A stretch of DNA of 64,000 bases from Rheinheimera sp. A13L (lineage in GTDB: Bacteria; Pseudomonadota; Gammaproteobacteria; Enterobacterales; Alteromonadaceae). The stretch spans positions 62,001 to 126,000 of the forward strand of contig NZ_AFHI01000006.1 of NCBI RefSeq assembly GCF_000217935.1, written 5' to 3'. A program made the position numbers and the translations under genes. Under the pieces are notes generated by a model. That model worked only from the letters and a program-made list of their open reading frames with translations. It was not told where the DNA came from and ran no database searches. This document shows positions 27,545 through 38,345 of the stretch, one piece after another (the stretch's first letter is position 1; each line of letters opens with the position of its first letter).

Positions 27545-30265
27545 TCAGTGACTATTTAACTTAGAACGAATAGCAAAACGGATTTGCTTTTCAGTTTCAA
27601 CAATGGCAAACAAGGCTACACCTATGGCAAATACCAATACGCCGTCCCAAAAGGGAACCGACTCTGTAGCAAACACAGTTTGCAGTGCTGGCAGATAGGT
27701 AATGGCAAACTGCGCTGCTGTCACAGCAATCACCACCATCCATACCACTTTTGTGCCACGTATTGCCTTCCAGGTCAACGAAGTGCTGTAGATATTTCTG
27801 ATAAAAAACAGATGAAAAATCTCCATGGCAACCAGGGTGTTAAGCGCTAAAGTTCCAGCCAGTTCCACAGAATAACCTCTTTCTATGGCGAAATAATAAA
27901 TACCGTAAACGCCAGCTAAAAAAAGCAATGAGACAAAAATGATATGCCATATCAGTTCACCGCTTAACAAGGGCTCACTGCGCGGACGGGGCGGCCGGCG
28001 CATGGTATGGTCTTCAGTGGGCTCGAAAGCTAATGCAATGCCCAAAGTAATGGCGGTAATAAGATTGATCCACAGGATCTGTACCGGAGTGATGGGCAAG
28101 GCAATACCTAAAAGCAAAGCCACAATAATCACCATGGCTTCACCTGCATTGGTCGGCAGTGTCCAGCTAATCACTTTTTTAAGATTGGCATACACAGTAC
28201 GTCCTTCACGGACAGCAGCAACAATGGAGGTAAAATTGTCATCGGCAAGCACCAGCTCTGCCGCTTCTTTGGCCGCTTCAGAGCCTTTAAGCCCCATGGC
28301 AATACCAGCGTCAGCGCGTTTTAATGCAGGTGCATCATTCACGCCATCTCCTGTCATGGCCACCGTCATATCCTGAGCTTGCAAGGCGGTCACCAGCCGT
28401 AGTTTATGCTCAGGACTGGTACGGGCGAAAATATCACAGTCAAGAACAACGGCGCTGAGCGCCTGATCGTCCATCGCATCCAAATCAGCACCTGTCAGCA
28501 CTTTGTCCGGATTTTGCAGGCCAATTTGACGACCAATGGCTGCTGCTGTTTTCGCATGGTCGCCGGTAATCATTTTTACCCGGATCCCGGCTTCATAGCA
28601 CTCTGCTATAGCGGCGATAGCTTCAGGTCTCGGCGGGTCGCTCATTCCTACCATGCCCAGCAAAGTAAGGGCTCCCTCCACATCCTGATGCTGCAACACT
28701 TTATGGTCTGCTGGCATTGCCTTCAGTGCAAAAGCGAGGACCCGTTGCCCCTTCGCTGCTATAGCTTCAGCTTGTTGCTGCCAATAGCCGCTATCAAGAG
28801 CTTGCTCTGTGCCATCGCTACCCATTTGCTGCTGACACATACTCAGAATACGTTCAGGCGCACCTTTGACAAATACAAAGGCATTTTGGTCAGGATCATG
28901 ATTTAAAGTCGCCATAAAACGATGTCGGGCATCAAAGGGAATGGCATCAGTACGAGTCCAGTCCTTTTGTCCTTTGCGAACTTCCATGCCCATTTTCCCG
29001 GCGAAAGCAAGCAAAGCCCCTTCCATTGGGTCGCCTTCTGCCTGCCATTGACCCTCTTTTTCATGCAATGCAGCATCATTACAAAGTGCGGCGGCCCTGG
29101 CCAGTTTGTCCAATACCCCATAGTCAGACGGGGACACATAAGTGTCGTCCAGCGACAATAGACCTTCAGGTGCATAACCTTCACCTTCCAGGCTAAACAA
29201 GTGTTCTGAAGTCAGGACCGAAGTCACCACCATTTCATTGCGGGTTAAAGTGCCTGTTTTATCTGAACAAATGACCGAAACCGCCCCCAGTGTTTCGATG
29301 GCAGGCAGTCGTCGTACTATCACCTGTCGTCTGGCCATAGCTTGCACGCCAACGGCCAGAGTAATAGTAAGTATGGCGGGTAAACCTTCTGGAATAGCAG
29401 CAACGGACAAGCCGACCACTGCCATAAACAAATCCGCGAAGGCAGTGTTGGCAACAAAATAACCATAAAGCAGCAAAAGCGCCGCAATACAGAGGATCAG
29501 CGCAGTCAGCCACTTTGCAAAGACACTCATTTGTTTAACCAAAGGAGTGCTGAGCGTTTCTACTTCTGATAAAAGGTGACTGATCCGTCCTATTTCTGTA
29601 TTTCCCGCTGTGGCCACCACAACACCCTTGCCCTGGCCAGCAACCACCAGAGTCCCGGAAAATGCCATACAGAGACGATCACCAAGAGCTGCATCTGCTG
29701 CCACTGCTTTTGTCTGCTTTTGAACAGGCACAGACTCACCTGTCAGAATAGCTTCCTGTACTGACAGGCCATGGACACTGAGCAAACGTAAATCGGCAGG
29801 TACCTTATCGCCAGCCTCCAGCAGCACTATGTCACCTGGCACCAGCTTTTCTCCCTCAATACTGGCACGTTCACCACCCCGAATGACATTGGCACGAGGC
29901 GCAAGCATCTGACGAATAGCATCCATTGCCTTTTCTGCTTTACCTTCCTGAATAAAGCCCATAATGGCGTTAGCAACCACAACCGCCAGAATAACCCCGG
30001 TATCGATCCAATGCCCCAGTATTGCGGTAATAAAGGCAGAACCAAGCAAAACATAAATGAGAATATTGTGGAAATGCAGCAGGAAACTTATCACTACACT
30101 GCGTTTTTCCGCTTCGGGTAAACGATTAGGCCCATTTTTTTCAAGACGCGCTTGTGCTTCTTGCAGCTCCAAACCTGAAGTGGAGCTGTTCAATTCATCA
30201 AGCGACGACTCTGCTGGCTCGCTGTGCCAACTGGTTTTCTGCTTATCCAATTCTGATGTTTGCAT
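27545..30265 (-). CDS. P2-type cation-transporting ATPase
   Basis: A 906-residue P-type ATPase of the inner membrane. The order is an N-terminal cation-ATPase domain, the A domain with the LTGES motif ([10 protein letters not shown]), M4 with PEGLP ([18 protein letters not shown]), the phosphorylation site [13 protein letters not shown], the hinge [21 protein letters not shown], and M5-M10. This places it in the P2 (Ca2+/Na+/Mg2+-like) group. The ion is not certain: the M6 segment [16 protein letters not shown] differs from the classical Ca2+ NxxTD pattern. The frame extends to 30304, but AGGGA precedes ATG 30265. A strong terminator follows, and the gene begins the ion/oxidative-stress block. 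Confidence 0.9.
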   Translation of the reverse strand: MQTSELDKQKTSWHSEPAESSLDELNSSTSGLELQEAQARLEKNGPNRLPEAEKRSVVISFLLHFHNILIYVLLGSAFITAILGHWIDTGVILAVVVANAIMGFIQEGKAEKAMDAIRQMLAPRANVIRGGERASIEGEKLVPGDIVLLEAGDKVPADLRLLSVHGLSVQEAILTGESVPVQKQTKAVAADAALGDRLCMAFSGTLVVAGQGKGVVVATAGNTEIGRISHLLSEVETLSTPLVKQMSVFAKWLTALILCIAALLLLYGYFVANTAFADLFMAVVGLSVAAIPEGLPAILTITLAVGVQAMARRQVIVRRLPAIETLGAVSVICSDKTGTLTRNEMVVTSVLTSEHLFSLEGEGYAPEGLLSLDDTYVSPSDYGVLDKLARAAALCNDAALHEKEGQWQAEGDPMEGALLAFAGKMGMEVRKGQKDWTRTDAIPFDARHRFMATLNHDPDQNAFVFVKGAPERILSMCQQQMGSDGTEQALDSGYWQQQAEAIAAKGQRVLAFALKAMPADHKVLQHQDVEGALTLLGMVGMSDPPRPEAIAAIAECYEAGIRVKMITGDHAKTAAAIGRQIGLQNPDKVLTGADLDAMDDQALSAVVLDCDIFARTSPEHKLRLVTALQAQDMTVAMTGDGVNDAPALKRADAGIAMGLKGSEAAKEAAELVLADDNFTSIVAAVREGRTVYANLKKVISWTLPTNAGEAMVIIVALLLGIALPITPVQILWINLITAITLGIALAFEPTEDHTMRRPPRPRSEPLLSGELIWHIIFVSLLFLAGVYGIYYFAIERGYSVELAGTLALNTLVAMEIFHLFFIRNIYSTSLTWKAIRGTKVVWMVVIAVTAAQFAITYLPALQTVFATESVPFWDGVLVFAIGVALFAIVETEKQIRFAIRSKLNSH

Positions 30266-30345
30266 TTTTTTCCCTGCCTTGTGTTGCACTCTGAACTGTT
30301 GCAACTGGTAGTGAGTGATAACTCTTTAAGTTTGCCAGCTTCATA

Positions 30346-31563
30346 TCAGCCATACCCCAGCCGGGCAAAGGAGAATAACTCTGTTAATGGATGTGATCGG
30401 CGCTCTATTTGTGCGCGTAATAAGCCTGCCCCCAGCATGCTGTAGGTAATGCCATTGCCGCCATAAGCCAGAGCAAAGACTACACGAGGCCCGTACTGGG
30501 AATGCTGACCAAAAAGCGGTAATCCGTCTTTGGTTTCAGCAAATTTACCAGCCCAGGCGAAAGCCGGCTTTGCCTGAAGTTGCGGAAATAACAGTGCGAC
30601 TTTACGCTGTAAAGTTGCAGCTTTGCGGTCAACCAACTTGTCTCTGCGCGCCGGAATATCGCAGTCATCATCTTCGCCGCCTACCAGAAGGCGTCCATCC
30701 CCAGTGCTGCGTAAATAAATATAGGGCCGTGATGACTCCCAGACTAAAGTAGTGGCCAACCAGCCGAGTTGAGCTGGATCAACAGGGTCAGTGATATAGG
30801 CAAAACTGCTGCGATTTTGTGCCACTTTTTGCTTTAACCAGCACTGAGCTTCATAGCCACTGGCGATCACCAGATGCTTCGCCTTAATCAGCATGCCCTG
30901 ATCTGTGGTGAGCTGAACCGAACTCTTTGTTGCTGTGATAGTTTTCACTTCGGTGCGATCAAATACAGCTGTGCCCTGCTGGCGCATTCTGTGCAGTAGT
31001 TTTGACGCAAGCCGGTAAGGATCAACCCGGGCAGCCACAGTGCTTAAAATAGCCGCTGGAGCTGTCAGTTGGTACTCTTCTTTCAGAGCCTGTCTGCTCA
31101 GCCAATGCACAGGAAAACCATGGTTTTTACGCCAGGAAAATTCGTCGGCAAGGCTCGGTGTATCTTTAGTTTTACTGGCGTAATACAGGCTTTCACAGTG
31201 CGCAAAATCAACATCACCTATCTGTTGGGCTAACACCGCAACCCGGGCTATAGCCTTCAGGCTGGATTGATAAGCTAAAAGCGCTGAAGCCTCACCGTAG
31301 CTTTTGGCTAATTCTGTGGCATGAGTGTCAATTTCATACTGCAGTAAGGCGGTACTGGCTGAGGTGCTGCCCCAGCAGACATCCCGCTGATCAATCACGA
31401 CCACATCATGCCCATGTGAAGCCAATTCATCGGCAATAAGCGCCCCGGTGATACCAGCGCCCATCACCACCACATCGCAGCTAAGGTTGCTGTCAAGTTG
31501 CGGGAACGCATGCATCAGACCATTTTTGATGGCCCAATACGGATAACCGCTTTTTAAATCCAC
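30346..31563 (-). CDS. FAD-dependent oxidoreductase, DAO family
   Basis: A 405-residue flavoenzyme of the D-amino-acid oxidase/glycine oxidase type. The dinucleotide-binding motif GAGITGALIADELASHGHDV lies near residue 36, with an acidic/ribose-binding VVVIDQRDVCWGSTSAS after it. The C-terminal FAD contact region WAGKFAETKDGLPLFG and ALAYGGNGITYSMLG is present. The substrate is unknown. The start is GTG 31563, with AAGGAG seven bases upstream. It shares strand and tight spacing with the MgtC-like gene upstream (50 bases), so they may form an operon. Confidence 0.86.
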   Translation of the reverse strand: MDLKSGYPYWAIKNGLMHAFPQLDSNLSCDVVVMGAGITGALIADELASHGHDVVVIDQRDVCWGSTSASTALLQYEIDTHATELAKSYGEASALLAYQSSLKAIARVAVLAQQIGDVDFAHCESLYYASKTKDTPSLADEFSWRKNHGFPVHWLSRQALKEEYQLTAPAAILSTVAARVDPYRLASKLLHRMRQQGTAVFDRTEVKTITATKSSVQLTTDQGMLIKAKHLVIASGYEAQCWLKQKVAQNRSSFAYITDPVDPAQLGWLATTLVWESSRPYIYLRSTGDGRLLVGGEDDDCDIPARRDKLVDRKAATLQRKVALLFPQLQAKPAFAWAGKFAETKDGLPLFGQHSQYGPRVVFALAYGGNGITYSMLGAGLLRAQIERRSHPLTELFSFARLGYG

Positions 31564-31612
31564 AGCTCGCTCCTTATGCTGAACGGAAAACAGCTTGAAG
31601 CCTGCTCAGGCC

Positions 31613-32140
31613 TCAGCTCAGATCTTTTTGTTGGGTTTTGTCTTGCTGGCTTTCGTTGCTCTGGCCCTCGTTTTGTGGTTTTTCATTGCCTGAAGCTCCA
31701 AGCAAAGCTTTAGCCGGGCTCATAAACCTCAGAGTAAAAAACGTCAGGGCACTGAGCACCAGTGCAATTTCGAGCCTGCCTGTCGCCACTGAAATGCCTA
31801 TGGCACCGGTTAACCATAAACTTGCCGCTGTTGCAGTGCCGGACACTGAGCCTTCTCCTTTCACTGCATTTTTAAGAATGGCGCCACCGCCAATAAAACC
31901 TATACCAGCGATGATGCCTTGCATCACCCGGGCTTCAGCATCTGTTGAACTCAGCACCTCAATACCCACCAGCATATAGCCACAAGAAGCCACAGCCACC
32001 AGCGGAAAAGTACGCAAGCCAGCAGTGCGCTCTTTTTTTTCCCTGTCCCAGCCAATAGGCAAAGCCAGGATAAAAGCAAACAACAAGTCGCGGATATGTA
32101 AAGCAACCACAGTCAATTCAAGGTCGGGGATCAGGTTCAT
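31613..32140 (-). CDS. MgtC/SapB family membrane protein
   Basis: A 175-residue inner-membrane protein with four to five helices. The MgtC signature FILALPIGWDREKKERTAGLRTFPLVAVASCGYM is present in the N-terminal half, together with GIGFIGGGAILK and SGTATAASLWLTGAIG. The C-terminal tail after residue 145 is hydrophilic and rich in Gln, Asn, Glu and Lys. Family members affect magnesium homeostasis or F-ATPase regulation in pathogens; no role is proven here. The frame extends to 32218; ATG 32140 follows TGAGG and begins at the family's usual place. Confidence 0.86.
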   Translation of the reverse strand: MNLIPDLELTVVALHIRDLLFAFILALPIGWDREKKERTAGLRTFPLVAVASCGYMLVGIEVLSSTDAEARVMQGIIAGIGFIGGGAILKNAVKGEGSVSGTATAASLWLTGAIGISVATGRLEIALVLSALTFFTLRFMSPAKALLGASGNEKPQNEGQSNESQQDKTQQKDLS

Positions 32141-32447
32141 AGGCCTCAGCAACAGCAGGTGAAAGTGGATAAAAAAAATCATCATCAATAGCTGTTTATC
32201 CGACTTCAGATACAACACAACAGTTGATTGATAACCAGCCTGAGCGATGCAGGCCAGAGCGTCGGTGCGCTGTCACACTCAGGATGAAATCGGAACAGTC
32301 AAGCCAGATCAGGGGTACAGCGAAGGTGCTGAAAGAGAGTTCGTTATCGAACAGACACCACCTGCCAGCGGCGTAAGAATCGATGCAGGTTAGCGGTTCC
32401 AGCGGCAGTTCTTTTGCCTGCCGTCCACATCTCACCGGAGAACAATT
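32141..32447. other. divergent promoter region between mgtC-like gene and katE
   Basis: No gene is seen in these 307 bases. The katE ribosome site (CCGGAG) lies at the right end. No riboswitch fold or OxyR-like site was recognised. Confidence 0.4.
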
Positions 32448-34874
32448 ATGACGAAGAATAAAAAGCCAGATAAGTCGTCGCAGCTGAAAAACAAAGATGC
32501 ACCATCAGTCGTCACAGCACCTGACCAAGGGGCTGTACTCAAAACAAACGACATAGTGGCAGAGCAAGCCAGTGCTATAGACGCTTTGGTTGGCGCAGTG
32601 CCCTACAATAGCAACAAAGCGCTCGAATATGGTCACGACAACGCTTTAATGCCGCAGCCTGGAGCTACTGCAGTGCCACGATCCATTGCTTTGACGGCAA
32701 GCACTGCGACGGAAGATACAGGCACAGCTAAAAGCGGCAGCGCAGTGCGCCCTGGCACTAACCCAACAGTAGCTTCGCTGAACAGAGTCAGGGTAGATGC
32801 AAGTGACCGGCCTTTAACTACTAATCAGGGTGTTCGTATCAGTGACAACCAGAACAGCCTGAAAGCCGGTTTGCGTGGGCCAAGCTTGCTTGAAGACTTT
32901 ATACTGCGGGAAAAAATCACCCATTTTGACCACGAGCGGATCCCCGAGCGCATAGTTCATGCCCGTGGTTCAGGTGCACATGGTTACTTCAAAGCCTATG
33001 ACGCACTTGGCAAATACACCAAAGCAGCGCCTTTCGCCGAAGAAGGCAAAATCACCCCTGTTTTTGTACGTTTTTCGACGGTCGCAGGAGAACGGGGCTC
33101 TAAAGATACTGCGCGTGATGTGCGTGGTTTTGCGGTGAAATTTTATAGCGACGAAGGCAATTGGGACCTGGTGGGTAACAATATGCCTGTGTTTTTTATT
33201 CAGGATGCGATGAAGTTTCCTGATCTGGTTCATGCCGTCAAACCTGAACCCCATCACGGTATGCCTCAGGCCGCATCGGCCCATGATACCTTCTGGGATT
33301 TTGTCTCTTTGATGCCTGAATCTACCCATATGCTGATGTGGCTGATGTCAGACCGCGCTCTGCCGCGCAGTTATCGCATGATGCAAGGGTTTGGCGTTCA
33401 TACCTTCCGCTTGGTGAACGAAGAGGGCCAATCCATATTCTGCAAGTTTCACTGGAAACCACTACAAGGCACTCATGCGTTGCTTTGGGATGAAGCAGTG
33501 AAAATATCAGGCGCCGATCCCGACTTTCACCGCCGTGATTTATGGGAAGCCATAGAGTCGGGAGAGTTTCCGGAATGGGAGCTGGGTCTGCAGTTATTCA
33601 CAGAAGAACAAGCCGCTGGCTTTAGTTTTGATGTGCTTGATGCCACCAAGCTGATCCCGGAAGAACTGGTGCCAGTTCTGCCGGTCGGATTGATGGTGCT
33701 GAATCGTAACCCTGACAACTTCTTCGCTGAAACCGAACAGGTTGCGTTCTGCACAGCACATATTATACCGGGCATAGATTTTTCTAATGACCCGCTGCTT
33801 GCAGGCCGGATCCATTCCTATGTGGATACCCAAATCACCCGTCTTGGCGGCGCTAACTTTCACGAAATTCCAATCAACTCGCCACTTGCCTCAGTACAAA
33901 ATAACCAACGAGATGGCATGCACAGGCAAGCGCTGAATCGTGGCCGTGTTGCTTATGAGCCGAATTCATTGGCGGGTGGTTGCCCTTTTCAGGCCGGAGC
34001 CAGTCAGTCAGCCGTCAGTCAGGCCGGTAACGGCGGTTTTATGTCCTTTCCTGACAGGATCAGCGAAGACAAAGTGCGGGGCAAACCAGAAAAATTTGCT
34101 GAACATTACCTGCAAGCTATGTTGTTTTTTAATAGCCAGACTGCGGTTGAAAAAGCCCATATTACCGATGCGTTTCGCTTTGAACTGAGCAAAGTGGCGG
34201 TGCCTGCCATTCGCAGCCGCATGCTGTCCTCTCTGGTCAATGTATGCCCTGACTTGGCCGCTGAAGTGGCAGCTGGTTTGGGCATGGATCTGCCAGACGC
34301 CATGCCTAAAGCCATTCTTGAACCTCAACTGCCTGAAGTCACAGTCTCAGCCGCCTTATCTATGATGGCGTTGCCGGGCGACTGTGGTATTCGCACCCGT
34401 CAGGTAGCCATTTTGATTGAGGATGGAGTTAGGTATAGCTCGCTGCTTTGCCTTTATGACGCGCTGACAGAAGCTGGCGCCGTGGTTCATTTTGTTGGGC
34501 CACGCATAGGCATATTTACCTGCGCTTCAGGCGAAAAAATTGAAGCAGACCGCTCATTGGAGAACTCTCCGGCCGTATTGTTTGATGCCGCTGTATTGCC
34601 CGATGGCAACGAAGCAATCCGGGCACTCGCAGCCAATAAGCATAGTCTCGGATTTATCCGCGACTTGTACCAGCACTGCAAAACCATCCTTGCTTTGGGG
34701 GATGGCCGGGAACTGCTTGATATAGCAGGCGTTGGGCCTGGTGTGGATGAAAACGAGGGCATTTTGATGGCAGACAGCAGCAGTTTCGCCGCCATAGTGC
34801 CGGAATTTATCCATGCTGTGGCAGCGCATCGCCATCCATCCCGGGATCCAGCTACTAAAGCTGTAGCCAGTTAA
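32448..34874 (+). CDS. katE: large-subunit catalase HPII
   Basis: An 808-residue monofunctional haem catalase breaking down hydrogen peroxide. The catalytic histidine is H171 in [12 protein letters not shown]; the asparagine region is [11 protein letters not shown]; the proximal haem tyrosine is Y458 in HSYVDTQ. After the catalase core a C-terminal flavodoxin/GATase-like domain (about 640-808) marks the large-subunit HPII type. The N-terminal extension of about 140 residues before the conserved core is hydrophilic and lengthens the protein beyond E. coli HPII (753). CCGGAG precedes ATG 32448. It heads a stress-type operon with the ferritin-like and membrane genes downstream. Confidence 0.93.
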   Translation: MTKNKKPDKSSQLKNKDAPSVVTAPDQGAVLKTNDIVAEQASAIDALVGAVPYNSNKALEYGHDNALMPQPGATAVPRSIALTASTATEDTGTAKSGSAVRPGTNPTVASLNRVRVDASDRPLTTNQGVRISDNQNSLKAGLRGPSLLEDFILREKITHFDHERIPERIVHARGSGAHGYFKAYDALGKYTKAAPFAEEGKITPVFVRFSTVAGERGSKDTARDVRGFAVKFYSDEGNWDLVGNNMPVFFIQDAMKFPDLVHAVKPEPHHGMPQAASAHDTFWDFVSLMPESTHMLMWLMSDRALPRSYRMMQGFGVHTFRLVNEEGQSIFCKFHWKPLQGTHALLWDEAVKISGADPDFHRRDLWEAIESGEFPEWELGLQLFTEEQAAGFSFDVLDATKLIPEELVPVLPVGLMVLNRNPDNFFAETEQVAFCTAHIIPGIDFSNDPLLAGRIHSYVDTQITRLGGANFHEIPINSPLASVQNNQRDGMHRQALNRGRVAYEPNSLAGGCPFQAGASQSAVSQAGNGGFMSFPDRISEDKVRGKPEKFAEHYLQAMLFFNSQTAVEKAHITDAFRFELSKVAVPAIRSRMLSSLVNVCPDLAAEVAAGLGMDLPDAMPKAILEPQLPEVTVSAALSMMALPGDCGIRTRQVAILIEDGVRYSSLLCLYDALTEAGAVVHFVGPRIGIFTCASGEKIEADRSLENSPAVLFDAAVLPDGNEAIRALAANKHSLGFIRDLYQHCKTILALGDGRELLDIAGVGPGVDENEGILMADSSSFAAIVPEFIHAVAAHRHPSRDPATKAVAS

Positions 34875-34946
34875 TCACTCCATCTGTGTGCGAGGTCTGC
34901 GCACAGCCTGCCACGGCTTCAAGTGGTGTTACCAAAGGATAAAACG

Positions 34947-35567
34947 ATGAAAAAAACACCTTACATCAAAAAGCAACTGCACGAGCTGTTGTATCAGGCG
35001 CTAGAGACAGAACGCGGCGGCATAAAAATCTACGAAACAGCACTGCTGTGTGCACAAAACAAGGATTTAAAAACTGAATGGCAAGAGTATCTGGAACAAA
35101 CACTCAGCCACGAAAAAGCACTGGTGGATGTGTTTGGTGAGCTTGGACTGGACCCCGACACTATAACGCCAGGCCGTGAAGTCGTCGCTCACATTGGCGA
35201 TTCGCTGGTGAAAGCCATGCTGATGGCCAAAGCACGAGGCAGTGCTGCTGCAGCACAATTGGTCGCTGGCGAGTGTGTGGTTTTGGCTGAAACTAAAGAT
35301 CACCAAAATTGGGAGCTGATTGGGCATCTGGCAAAACACGGCCAGGGTGAAGAAACAACTGCGCTTTTGGCTGCATTTGAGCTGGTAGAGCAGGATGAGC
35401 ACCATCATTTGTATCACACCAAAGGTTTTCTGCGTGAATTGTGGATTGAATCCCTGGGTTTACCTGCCGTTCTGCCGCCTCCGGAAGAAGTAAAAAAAGT
35501 AGAAACGGCTATAGGCGCAGCCCGGGCAGAACAGGATCGCGACAGCATGCTGAAGTCGAAACACTGA
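34947..35567 (+). CDS. ferritin-like domain protein
   Basis: A 206-residue all-helical protein with four-helix-bundle features: ETERGGIKIYETALLCA with a glutamate metal ligand, EYLEQTLSHEKALVDVFGEL with E and H, and the later ECVVLAETKDHQNWELIG and LVEQDEHHHLYHTKGFLREL. This is consistent with a di-iron ferritin-like or DUF892/YciE-like stress protein. The frame extends to GTG 34923, but AAAGGA precedes ATG 34947. It lies 72 bases after katE and may help handle iron or peroxide. Confidence 0.78.
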   Translation: MKKTPYIKKQLHELLYQALETERGGIKIYETALLCAQNKDLKTEWQEYLEQTLSHEKALVDVFGELGLDPDTITPGREVVAHIGDSLVKAMLMAKARGSAAAAQLVAGECVVLAETKDHQNWELIGHLAKHGQGEETTALLAAFELVEQDEHHHLYHTKGFLRELWIESLGLPAVLPPPEEVKKVETAIGAARAEQDRDSMLKSKH

Positions 35568-35723
35568 TGAATACCACAGCAGGGTTGCACCCAAAACAAT
35601 TCAGCCAGCCACAAAGAACCTGCGCTGTTAAACCGCTGTTTTCCAATGACGCTAACTATGCAAACACCAACAGCCTCACTCACTTTACGATTTTATTGAT
35701 CAATAACAGAAATGGAGAATCTT

Positions 35724-36842
35724 ATGTCATACGTTAACCAGGGTTTGGACCCGATAGCAGAACGCCGTGTTCCTTCCCACATTGTTGATGCATCCGGAGG
35801 CAACCAGAGCGCTGTTTCATGGGCAGCGATTTTTGCCGGAGCTGCCGGAGCTGCCGCCTTATCATTGCTACTGATGATACTGGGCACTGGGCTTGGATTC
35901 TCTGCTGTGTCGCCATGGAGTATGGAAGGTATCAGCGCGACCAGCTTTGGGGTGGCAGCTATCATCTGGCTGAGTTTCACCCAGTTGGCTGCATCCGGCA
36001 TGGGTGGCTATTTAGCTGGTCGTTTGCGTACCAAATGGACAGACTTACACACAGACGAAGTGTACTTCCGCGATACAGCCCACGGTTTTCTTACCTGGGC
36101 CGTCGCATCACTGCTGACAGCGGTCATCATGACATCAGTCGTCAGTGCAGTGGGCAGTGGTATGCGTGCCAGCGCTGAAATGGTTGGTGGGGCAGCAGGT
36201 GTTGTAGCCGGAACAGCTGCAGGTTCAGCGGCAACTATGGCAGCCAATGAAAACGGCTCTGGCGACAACAAAGATGCTCTGGGCTATTTTGTGGATTCAT
36301 TATTCCGTACTGATGCACAAAGTTCCACCGAAAATACAACCTCAAGAGCAATCCAACCTTCGCCTGATGTTTTGGCTGGACGAGTCGCCTCATCAACAAA
36401 TGCACTGACTCCTGAAGCCCAGGCACAAGGAGCTATAGCACCAGCAAATGAAACTGCCTCACAAGTTCAGACGGAAAGAACAGCATCACGCAGCAATGGA
36501 TCGGATCAGGACATTCGTGACATTCCTGCTGGTGAAGTGACACGGATATTTGCCCGAGCCTTATACGCAGGTGAATTACCACAAGAAGATCAAAGCTATA
36601 TAGCTCAATTGATTGCACAGCAGACGGATCTGAGTCAGCAGGACGCTGAGCAACGTGTATCTGAGGGCTTTGATAAAGTAAAAACCATGCTGGAAAACGC
36701 CGAAACTACGGCTCGTGAAGCTGCAGATGATGCCCGCAAAGCATCAGCTTATGCCGCACTCTGGATGGCTGTAGCCCTGCTGTTTGGTGCCTTCGTCGCA
36801 AGCCTGATGGCGGTTTATGGCGGTCGTCAACGTGATGCGTAA
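35724..36842 (+). CDS. hypothetical membrane protein with glycine/alanine-rich helices
   Basis: A 372-residue protein with three N-terminal hydrophobic segments (about 33-60, 75-100 and 123-175), a long polar, glutamine- and threonine-rich middle (175-300), an amphipathic region with AEQRVSEGFDKVKTMLE, and a final C-terminal helix (ALWMAVALLFGAFVASLMAVYGG). Proteins of this layout are sometimes called PhnA-like in other genomes, without support. Function unknown. TGGAGA precedes ATG 35724. It is followed by a 23-codon gene. Confidence 0.7.
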   Translation: MSYVNQGLDPIAERRVPSHIVDASGGNQSAVSWAAIFAGAAGAAALSLLLMILGTGLGFSAVSPWSMEGISATSFGVAAIIWLSFTQLAASGMGGYLAGRLRTKWTDLHTDEVYFRDTAHGFLTWAVASLLTAVIMTSVVSAVGSGMRASAEMVGGAAGVVAGTAAGSAATMAANENGSGDNKDALGYFVDSLFRTDAQSSTENTTSRAIQPSPDVLAGRVASSTNALTPEAQAQGAIAPANETASQVQTERTASRSNGSDQDIRDIPAGEVTRIFARALYAGELPQEDQSYIAQLIAQQTDLSQQDAEQRVSEGFDKVKTMLENAETTAREAADDARKASAYAALWMAVALLFGAFVASLMAVYGGRQRDA

Positions 36843-36873
36843 ATCACACTCACTCGATTAAAAGGAGATCGTT

Positions 36874-36945
36874 ATGCGTTCAGTATTACTCTGGTTTCTT
36901 GGGATCCCAATTCCCATCATCATCTTAATCGCCATACTCTTTTAG
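36874..36945 (+). CDS. 23-residue membrane peptide
   Basis: This very short gene has AAAGGAG six bases before ATG 36874 and encodes a single hydrophobic helix, starting MRSVLLWFLG and continuing IPIPIIILIALLF. Short IPIP-type peptides of this kind occur, in my memory, near stress genes of several Proteobacteria. It lies 31 bases behind the membrane protein gene and ends just before a strong terminator, so it closes the katE operon. A single-helix role, perhaps modifying the neighbouring membrane protein, is inferred. Confidence 0.7.
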   Translation: MRSVLLWFLGIPIPIIILIAILF

Positions 36946-36959
36946 AGCATGCGATTCCC

Positions 36960-36998
36960 TTTACCAGTGTGCGTGGTGCTATCTGGTAAAGGTTTTTT
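36960..36998 (+). terminator. terminator closing the katE stress block
   Basis: TTTACCAG pairs with CTGGTAAA around a 15-nt loop, followed by GGTTTTTT. It follows the stop of the 23-codon gene by 14 bases. Confidence 0.8.
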
Positions 36999-37064
36999 AT
37001 CAACCACACAAGAATAAACGGCAGAGGATTCTCCCCTGCCCTTTACTCATACTGAACAACAATT

Positions 37065-38345
37065 TTAATGGATAACTTTGCCTTGATGGATCACCGCAGA
37101 AATCTTTTGGCTATTGCGAATATCTTCAATGGGTGAGCTATCCAGAATCACCAGACTGGCCTCTGCACCAGCTTGTAAGCCTGCTGGTTTGCCCAAAAAA
37201 AGCCTTGCATCACTGGTCGCACTGGCCAGCGCTTGCCAGGTGGTTAGTCCTGAGGCAACAAACTTTTCCATTTCCCGATGCACAGTAAAACCTTGTAAAG
37301 TGCCATAGTTGCCTGCGTCAGTGCCGCTCAATAACAACACATCAGCCGCCACCAGATGTTTCATCGACAAGTAGTATTTTTCAGTTCTTTGTTTCGCTTG
37401 TTGCTTTTGTTCGGGCGTCATATCACTGGCTGCTTTTTGATAACCTTGAATAATACGGGGGTCTGCTAATTGTTTGGCAAGAGCAGATTGCAGCACATCG
37501 GAGAACATAAACTCATATTCATCGGTATCACAGGCAAGAGTTGGAATAACAACCACTTTATGGGCTGCCAGCCTCTGCGCTAATTCAGCTGTGATCGCTG
37601 CATCATCCGGCAAGTGGGTGATGGCATCAGCACCTGCTGCTATGGCACTGTCGATATCAGCCAAAGTATGAATATGCACTATGGTTTTTATACCCCGCTT
37701 TTTCGCTTCATCCACTGAGGTTTTAAGTAAAGCAGGAGAAAGCGATGGCAAGCTGCCGCCTATAGTACTGACCAGCTTAATCACATCGGCTTGTTTAGCT
37801 GCTAACTCAGCAATCTGCTGCCGGGCTTCATCTTCGCTTTTGATGGTCCGGGTTTTACCAAATTGCGAGCAGTGCCCGCCGGGCGCGGTTAAACAAGACA
37901 AGCTGGTATAGATATCAGCACCAGCTATTAAGCCCTGTTGTTGCAGCCGTCTGTGTTCAAACAGCTGATCTTCATTGCCAAATAAATCAACAAACCCCGT
38001 TACTCCTGCATGCAACACCACTTGAGCTGTGGTGCCTGGCCCCATAATTTCACTTTGAGCATTTGGGCCACGATTACCAAAAGCATGGGTGTGCATATCA
38101 ATCAACCCGGGGATCACAAACTTGCCATTAATATCCAGCTGTTGCCCGGTAAAATTTGCCGGAATACTGTCCAGTCTGGCAATAATGCCGGTTTCATCCA
38201 GCAGCAGATGTTGTTTGGTGATGCTCTGATCGCTGGGGTCCAATAAAGTACCATGGGTCAGAAGTAGCTGCCCGGCAACGACGGGTAATGCTGAAACACA
38301 ATAAATACAGAGGAAAAGTGTGAGTTTTATCAGGCTGTTCTTCAT
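37065..38345 (-). CDS. secreted amidohydrolase family protein
   Basis: A 426-residue metal-dependent hydrolase with a signal peptide (N-terminal MKNSLIKLTLFLCIY, cleavage near VVAG). The metal-binding HTH is in GLIDMHTHAFG; further metal and catalytic positions are HIHTLAD, a later histidine in ITHLPDD and the aspartate in LLSGTDAGNYGTLQG. It belongs to the imidazolonepropionase/prolidase-like branch; the substrate is unknown. Its ATG overlaps the stop of the preceding 25-codon ORF as ATGA, with GGAGGT just upstream, so it should be translated in coupling with the tandem array at 38342-38789. Confidence 0.88.
   Translation of the reverse strand: MKNSLIKLTLFLCIYCVSALPVVAGQLLLTHGTLLDPSDQSITKQHLLLDETGIIARLDSIPANFTGQQLDINGKFVIPGLIDMHTHAFGNRGPNAQSEIMGPGTTAQVVLHAGVTGFVDLFGNEDQLFEHRRLQQQGLIAGADIYTSLSCLTAPGGHCSQFGKTRTIKSEDEARQQIAELAAKQADVIKLVSTIGGSLPSLSPALLKTSVDEAKKRGIKTIVHIHTLADIDSAIAAGADAITHLPDDAAITAELAQRLAAHKVVVIPTLACDTDEYEFMFSDVLQSALAKQLADPRIIQGYQKAASDMTPEQKQQAKQRTEKYYLSMKHLVAADVLLLSGTDAGNYGTLQGFTVHREMEKFVASGLTTWQALASATSDARLFLGKPAGLQAGAEASLVILDSSPIEDIRNSQKISAVIHQGKVIH

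Noticed and set aside
34885-34903. Possible terminator between katE and the ferritin-like gene
   Set aside because: TGTGCG...CGCACA can fold but lacks a T run, so read-through is more likely.
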